The translations under genes and the position numbers were made by a program. A model generated the notes under the pieces. The model was not told the DNA's origin. It searched no databases and was given only the letters and a program-made list of their open reading frames with translations. This document shows, piece after piece, positions 6,574-9,593 of a stretch of 9,593 nt of DNA. The stretch's first letter is position 1. Every line of letters begins with the position of its first letter. This stretch comes from Patescibacteria group bacterium. GTDB taxonomy: Bacteria; Patescibacteriota; Doudnabacteria; UBA920. The stretch spans positions 1-9,593 of the forward strand of contig JAMCYA010000025.1 of assembly GCA_023473845.1 (NCBI GenBank), given 5' to 3'.

Positions 6574-6649
6574 AACACCTTATTTATAACCCAAAAAAAA
6601 CAACTGCTTTTAAATAAGCGGATATTTTATACAATTGTGGATGGAATTC

Positions 6650-6678
6650 TTGCCTTAGCCCCCCGCCTTCTATAAAAT
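6650..6678 (+). promoter_or_regulatory. Candidate promoter of the LysM-CHAP gene
   Basis: Plus strand: -35 TTGCCT at 6650-6655, a 17-nt spacer, and -10 TAAAAT at 6673-6678. Transcription would start near 6685, about 83 nt before ATG 6768. The -35 match is partial and other AT-rich -10-like sequences overlap (TATAAA at 6671 and 6678), so the exact register is uncertain. The rest of the divergent region (6543-6767) holds the pcrA promoter and no gene that I can see. Confidence 0.45.
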
Positions 6679-6767
6679 ATAAAGGACAATTGGAATAAAA
6701 CATTAACCAAGCTAACCGTAAAACCTTTGGCAGAAGGCGGATTTAGGGTTTGAGGGTAGTTTGGATT

Positions 6768-8021
6768 ATGAGGTTTCGTATTTCCCGCATCAAATTCTGG
6801 CGCTCCCGTTTCCTTTCTGTATTCAAAAAAAGCGCCTTCTTACTCCAATACACGTTCAAAAAACATTCCTGGAAATTCCAGCTTCGGTTGCCTCTCCTCA
6901 AAAAACTTCACATCAACGCTTTCCCGGCGGTGCATCTTAAACGTCTCGACCGGATGGATTTTGCTATGAAATTTTCTGGCGAATTGGTGGCTGTTACCAT
7001 TACCCTCGCCATGGTGGGCTTTAATGTCTATTATTTCGTGACCACGGACAAGGAATCGTATTTTGACCGGAGCCAGGCCGCCCAACTGCTCGCTTACCAC
7101 ACGGACCTAAACCCCAAACTCTACGCCAAAAATACCAGCATTGTTACCACCGTAACCCGGCAGGCCGGCTTTATTGCCCAAGCCCAGGCCGAAACTTTTG
7201 AAACTTTAAGCCTGCCCTATGCCCCGGAAGAAGACCAGAGCCAGGCTATTGCCGATGACCAAACCCTGCTCTCCCAGAACCCGGATAGCGTAAAGGCTTT
7301 GGTGGCAAAACAAATAAAAGTTTACAAAACCCAGGACGGTGACACGCTTAAATCCATTGCCGATAAAAACGGGCTAAAGGAACAGACTCTAATTTGGGCC
7401 AACCGTTTGCCAAACTCGCAAATCAAGCCAGGCTGGGATTTGCTCATTCCTCCGGTGGACGGCGTGGTTTATATGGCCAACAACAACGACACCTTGCCTG
7501 ACTTGGCTAAAAGATACAATGTTAATCTGGATACGATTATCGCCTATAACGGACTAGAAAACGCGGAAGACATTACGGGCGGACAAATCTTTATTTTACC
7601 CGGCGGCACCATGCCCCAGCCGCCCAAGCCCAAAGTCCAGCCGAAAAAGAGCAATGACGGCAAAGTCAAACCGGGCGGCATAGCCAAGCCGCAATACGTG
7701 GACAACGGCACGGGCCACATTTTCCCCTGGGGCTATTGCACCTGGTATGTGGCTACGCGGGTACACGTACCCTGGGGCGGCAACGCCAAAAATTGGCTCT
7801 CGAACGCTCAGGCTTATGGTGCGGTAATCAGCAGTAAACCCGCCGTGGGCGCAATTGTGGTGACCAACGACAATCGCCGCTACGGCCACGTGGCTTATGT
7901 GGAAAGAGTGGGCGATAACGGCTTTACCGTAAGCGAAATGAACTATCAAAAATTCGGCAAAGTAAACACCCGCTTCATTCCCAATGGAAGCGGAATTGTC
8001 CGCGGCTTTATCCATCCGTAA
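6768..8021 (+). CDS. Membrane-anchored LysM-LysM-CHAP peptidoglycan hydrolase
   Basis: A 417-aa protein predicted to bind and cut peptidoglycan outside the membrane. In order: a very basic, aromatic N-terminal region (1-62; 17 Lys/Arg against one Asp), one membrane segment (about 70-90, ending FNVYYFV), a linker, LysM 1 (about 183-228; KVYKTQDGDTL to WDLLIPP), LysM 2 (about 232-281; VVYMANNNDTL to GQIFILPGG), a Lys/Pro-rich spacer, and a C-terminal CHAP domain. CHAP residues are visible: Cys324 in GYCTWYVA, His374 in YGHVAYVE, and Glu390/Asn392 in SEMNY. LysM binds GlcNAc chains; CHAP domains act as amidases or D,L-endopeptidases on the stem peptide. ATG 6768 (GAGGG 11 nt upstream) is preferred over the in-frame TTG 6750; ATG 6954 would remove the basic tail. 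With no cleavable signal peptide it should stay anchored with the C-terminus outside. Likely roles are growth, division or wall remodelling; a role against host or neighbour walls is conceivable. Substrate bond not determinable. Confidence 0.9.
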   Translation: MRFRISRIKFWRSRFLSVFKKSAFLLQYTFKKHSWKFQLRLPLLKKLHINAFPAVHLKRLDRMDFAMKFSGELVAVTITLAMVGFNVYYFVTTDKESYFDRSQAAQLLAYHTDLNPKLYAKNTSIVTTVTRQAGFIAQAQAETFETLSLPYAPEEDQSQAIADDQTLLSQNPDSVKALVAKQIKVYKTQDGDTLKSIADKNGLKEQTLIWANRLPNSQIKPGWDLLIPPVDGVVYMANNNDTLPDLAKRYNVNLDTIIAYNGLENAEDITGGQIFILPGGTMPQPPKPKVQPKKSNDGKVKPGGIAKPQYVDNGTGHIFPWGYCTWYVATRVHVPWGGNAKNWLSNAQAYGAVISSKPAVGAIVVTNDNRRYGHVAYVERVGDNGFTVSEMNYQKFGKVNTRFIPNGSGIVRGFIHP

Positions 8022-8035
8022 AAACATCCAGGCTA

Positions 8036-8071
8036 ATTAAAAACCCTCCGCCTTGGCGGAGGGTTTTTAAT
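8036..8071. terminator. Bidirectional intrinsic terminator between convergent genes
   Basis: A perfect 17-nt inverted repeat: ATTAAAAACCCTCCGCC at 8036-8052, two T, and the exact complement at 8055-8071. The GC-rich core CCCTCCGCC/GGCGGAGGG is flanked by A on one side and T on the other, so it works as an intrinsic terminator on both strands. It lies 14 nt after the LysM-CHAP stop and 11 nt after the stop of the converging surface-protein gene. Confidence 0.9.
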
Positions 8072-8082
8072 ACACAGACCAT

Positions 8083-9573
8083 TTACTTCTGGACTTCGCC
8101 TTTGGCGTAGTCATCCTGGCCGAACAAATCGGTAGTGGCCAGGTTGCTGGCCGTAACCTGCACAGCCTGGCTGGTAAAGGAATCGGTGGCCGCAAAAGCA
8201 ATATCCTTAACCAGGACCGGACTGCTACCCGCTTGGGAAGCCGAAGGAGAAAGTTTTACGGAAAACTCCAGCACTTTCGGTTCGCTAAAGATACCGGTAT
8301 AAGCGGGCAGGCTTTTTACCCGCCAGGTTAGCTTGCCTGTAGAAGAGTCAAAATCCACATTCGGCGCTTCGGCCGGCGTGGGGCTGCCCTGTACGAATCC
8401 GGACGGGCCCAAAGGAATAAACGCGGTCAGAGTGCCGTCCTGGTAATCGTTGGAGTAATTGGATAAAGCGAGCCGGACTTTGTATGTGGTGCTTTTGCCC
8501 ACTTTCGGGGGCAATTCGCCCAAAGAGTAATCCACCCGGGTATCTATTTTCAAGGGACTGGAAATTTTCAAGTCCAGCTCGTTGCCGGGAAAATAACTTT
8601 CGTACTCGTTGGCCTTGATTTTAATCGTAGAAGCCAGCGTCAGATTGGTGGTGGAATCCTTGACCGCCGGATCTTTGATTTTGAGCCGGAAAGAAAGCTG
8701 GCCGCTTTCGCTGGGCGCCAAATTTTCTAACTGCGGCACCCCGGAAGCATTCCATAAAATGGTGTTATTGGAAACCGTGCCGCCTTCCGCTGACAGGGAA
8801 GACAAATCCACGGCCTTGGAGTTAATGGTAACCAGTACGTTGACGGCAGTGGCTGCCGTGGCCGCGTTGTTCTGGTATTTGACCTGAAACTCCAACGCAT
8901 CACCGGGCTTAACCACGCCATTGCTGTTGCTGGTATACAGCTCCTGGGTCACCAGCAAAGGCAGGTTAGCAAAAGCCGTATTGAAGCTGGCGGTTTTCTG
9001 AGAATTATAATCTCCGTTATCGCCTAAAACCTTCAGGTCTGCGGTCATGGTTTTGCTCTCTCCGGGCGAAGCGGACTTAAACGAACCTTGGATGGTTATG
9101 TTGCCGTCCCCGTTCACGCCGATGGAAGGCATGTTCCAGACATTACTGCCAATATCGGGCGCGGGCGTAGCTGAAGCAAACTCAAAGCCGTCCGGATAAG
9201 TCATTTCCACTCGCGCATTCTTCAGTTCCTGGTCAGAGTTATTGTGGTAATGCACGGTATACATGAGCAGCTGGCCATTATTGGCCGTAGTGGGCCCGGA
9301 AACTTCGAGCAAGAGGTCGGAAGCCACCAGCTTGATGCTCGCCTGGGCGTCCTTGATGAATTCGGAATTAAAGTTCGCCAGGCTGTAATGCAGTTTGGCG
9401 GTAAGCTTCTTTTCATCGTTAACGTTGCCGCTGACTTTGGTTTTGACAATCACCACCGCATTCAAACCAGGTAGCAGATCGGGTACTTTAAACAAGCTGC
9501 CGCTAATGCCTTCGGGATTCGGCACAGAAGAATAATACTGCACTCCGCTGGGATAAGTCAGTTCCAGCTCCAT
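8083..9573 (-). CDS. Surface protein of DUF11-like beta-sandwich repeats, 5' end disrupted or incomplete
   Basis: A 496-aa open frame from ATG 9573-9571 to TAA 8085-8083, made of four Ig-like/DUF11-type repeats: 1-86 (missing its start), 87-208, 209-340 and 341-about 478. Recurring signs are the 'P..pG..l.y.v.Y.N' strand (ANNGQLLMYTVHYHNN; VKPGDALEFQVKYQNN), the LELTYPSG/VEMTYPDG strand, W/L-x-[VMI]-P-x-L segments, and an alternating hydrophobic pattern. Such proteins form extracellular stalks or adhesins. It has no cysteine, no sortase motif and no C-terminal membrane segment; it ends in an acidic tail (FGQDDYAKGEVQK). No signal peptide or anchor is visible, because the frame opens inside repeat 1: LELTYPSG (3-10) matches VEMTYPDG (122-129), so about 35 residues of that repeat and any export signal are missing. 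An in-frame TAA at 9588-9586, five codons upstream, blocks extension. This points to a frameshift, a truncated gene or an assembly error. DUF11 and CARDB-like assignments cannot be separated here. Confidence 0.75.
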   Translation of the reverse strand: MELELTYPSGVQYYSSVPNPEGISGSLFKVPDLLPGLNAVVIVKTKVSGNVNDEKKLTAKLHYSLANFNSEFIKDAQASIKLVASDLLLEVSGPTTANNGQLLMYTVHYHNNSDQELKNARVEMTYPDGFEFASATPAPDIGSNVWNMPSIGVNGDGNITIQGSFKSASPGESKTMTADLKVLGDNGDYNSQKTASFNTAFANLPLLVTQELYTSNSNGVVKPGDALEFQVKYQNNAATAATAVNVLVTINSKAVDLSSLSAEGGTVSNNTILWNASGVPQLENLAPSESGQLSFRLKIKDPAVKDSTTNLTLASTIKIKANEYESYFPGNELDLKISSPLKIDTRVDYSLGELPPKVGKSTTYKVRLALSNYSNDYQDGTLTAFIPLGPSGFVQGSPTPAEAPNVDFDSSTGKLTWRVKSLPAYTGIFSEPKVLEFSVKLSPSASQAGSSPVLVKDIAFAATDSFTSQAVQVTASNLATTDLFGQDDYAKGEVQK

Positions 9574-9593
9574 GTATCCCGTGCATTACCACA

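Noticed and set aside
6606..6619. Hairpin GCTT/AAGC near an A8 tract (T8 on minus strand), as a minus-strand terminator
   Set aside because: The stem is only 4 bp, and no minus-strand gene lies upstream for it to serve.
6631..6638. ACAATTGT palindrome as an operator
   Set aside because: Eight-base AT-rich palindromes are common by chance in such intergenic DNA, and there is no second copy with the same spacing in a meaningful place.
6750..6767. TTG 6750 as start of the LysM-CHAP gene
   Set aside because: ATG 6768 is in the same frame six codons later with GAGGG upstream; TTG gains nothing apart from six residues. It cannot be fully excluded.
7596..8027. Minus-strand frame of 143 codons
   Set aside because: It is opposite the CHAP domain with its catalytic Cys and His, and has no ribosome site or domain of its own.

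Overview
The window looks like part of a Candidate Phyla Radiation (Patescibacteria) genome or a close relative. This is inferred from the style of the genes: a short RsmA with an NIPYY catalytic motif, a PcrA/UvrD helicase with an extra segment and no C-terminal Tudor-like tail, a membrane-anchored LysM-CHAP hydrolase with a long basic N-terminus, and a run of secreted proteins of types I associate with that group. No rRNA or tRNA is visible to fix the lineage. TGA is used as a stop codon (1160-1162), so the TGA=Gly code of Gracilibacteria/SR1 does not apply. No mobile element, CRISPR array or tRNA was found, and no gene-free stretch exceeds 300 bases.

Layout, left to right. (1) Positions 1-3350, minus strand: four tightly packed genes read from right to left. 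They are a 339-aa secreted protein with a two-repeat head and a cysteine-pair tail, a 121-aa small secreted protein, a 258-aa protein with one membrane segment, and a large secreted coiled-coil protein that leaves the window at base 1. A strong promoter lies at 3464-3492 and a possible attenuator hairpin in the leader. (2) Positions 3501-6542, minus strand: pcrA/uvrD followed 4 nt later by rsmA, closed by an intrinsic terminator at 3501-3529. (3) Positions 6543-6767: a divergent intergenic region with promoters for both directions. (4) Positions 6768-8021, plus strand: a LysM-LysM-CHAP peptidoglycan hydrolase, ending at a long bidirectional terminator (8036-8071). (5) Positions 8083-9573, minus strand: a surface protein made of DUF11-like beta-sandwich repeats, converging on the same terminator. 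Its 5' end appears broken or incomplete close to the window edge.

How the parts relate: pcrA-rsmA is a housekeeping unit (DNA repair/replication helicase and 16S rRNA dimethyltransferase). Everything else is envelope biology. The most interesting element is the four-gene secreted/membrane operon. It has no catalytic motif that I recognise, has the tight spacing of a multi-protein assembly (gaps of 6 and 22 nt and one 4-nt overlap), and is a candidate lineage-specific cell-surface or secretion apparatus. That role is inference from signal peptides, membrane segment, cysteine pattern and gene order.
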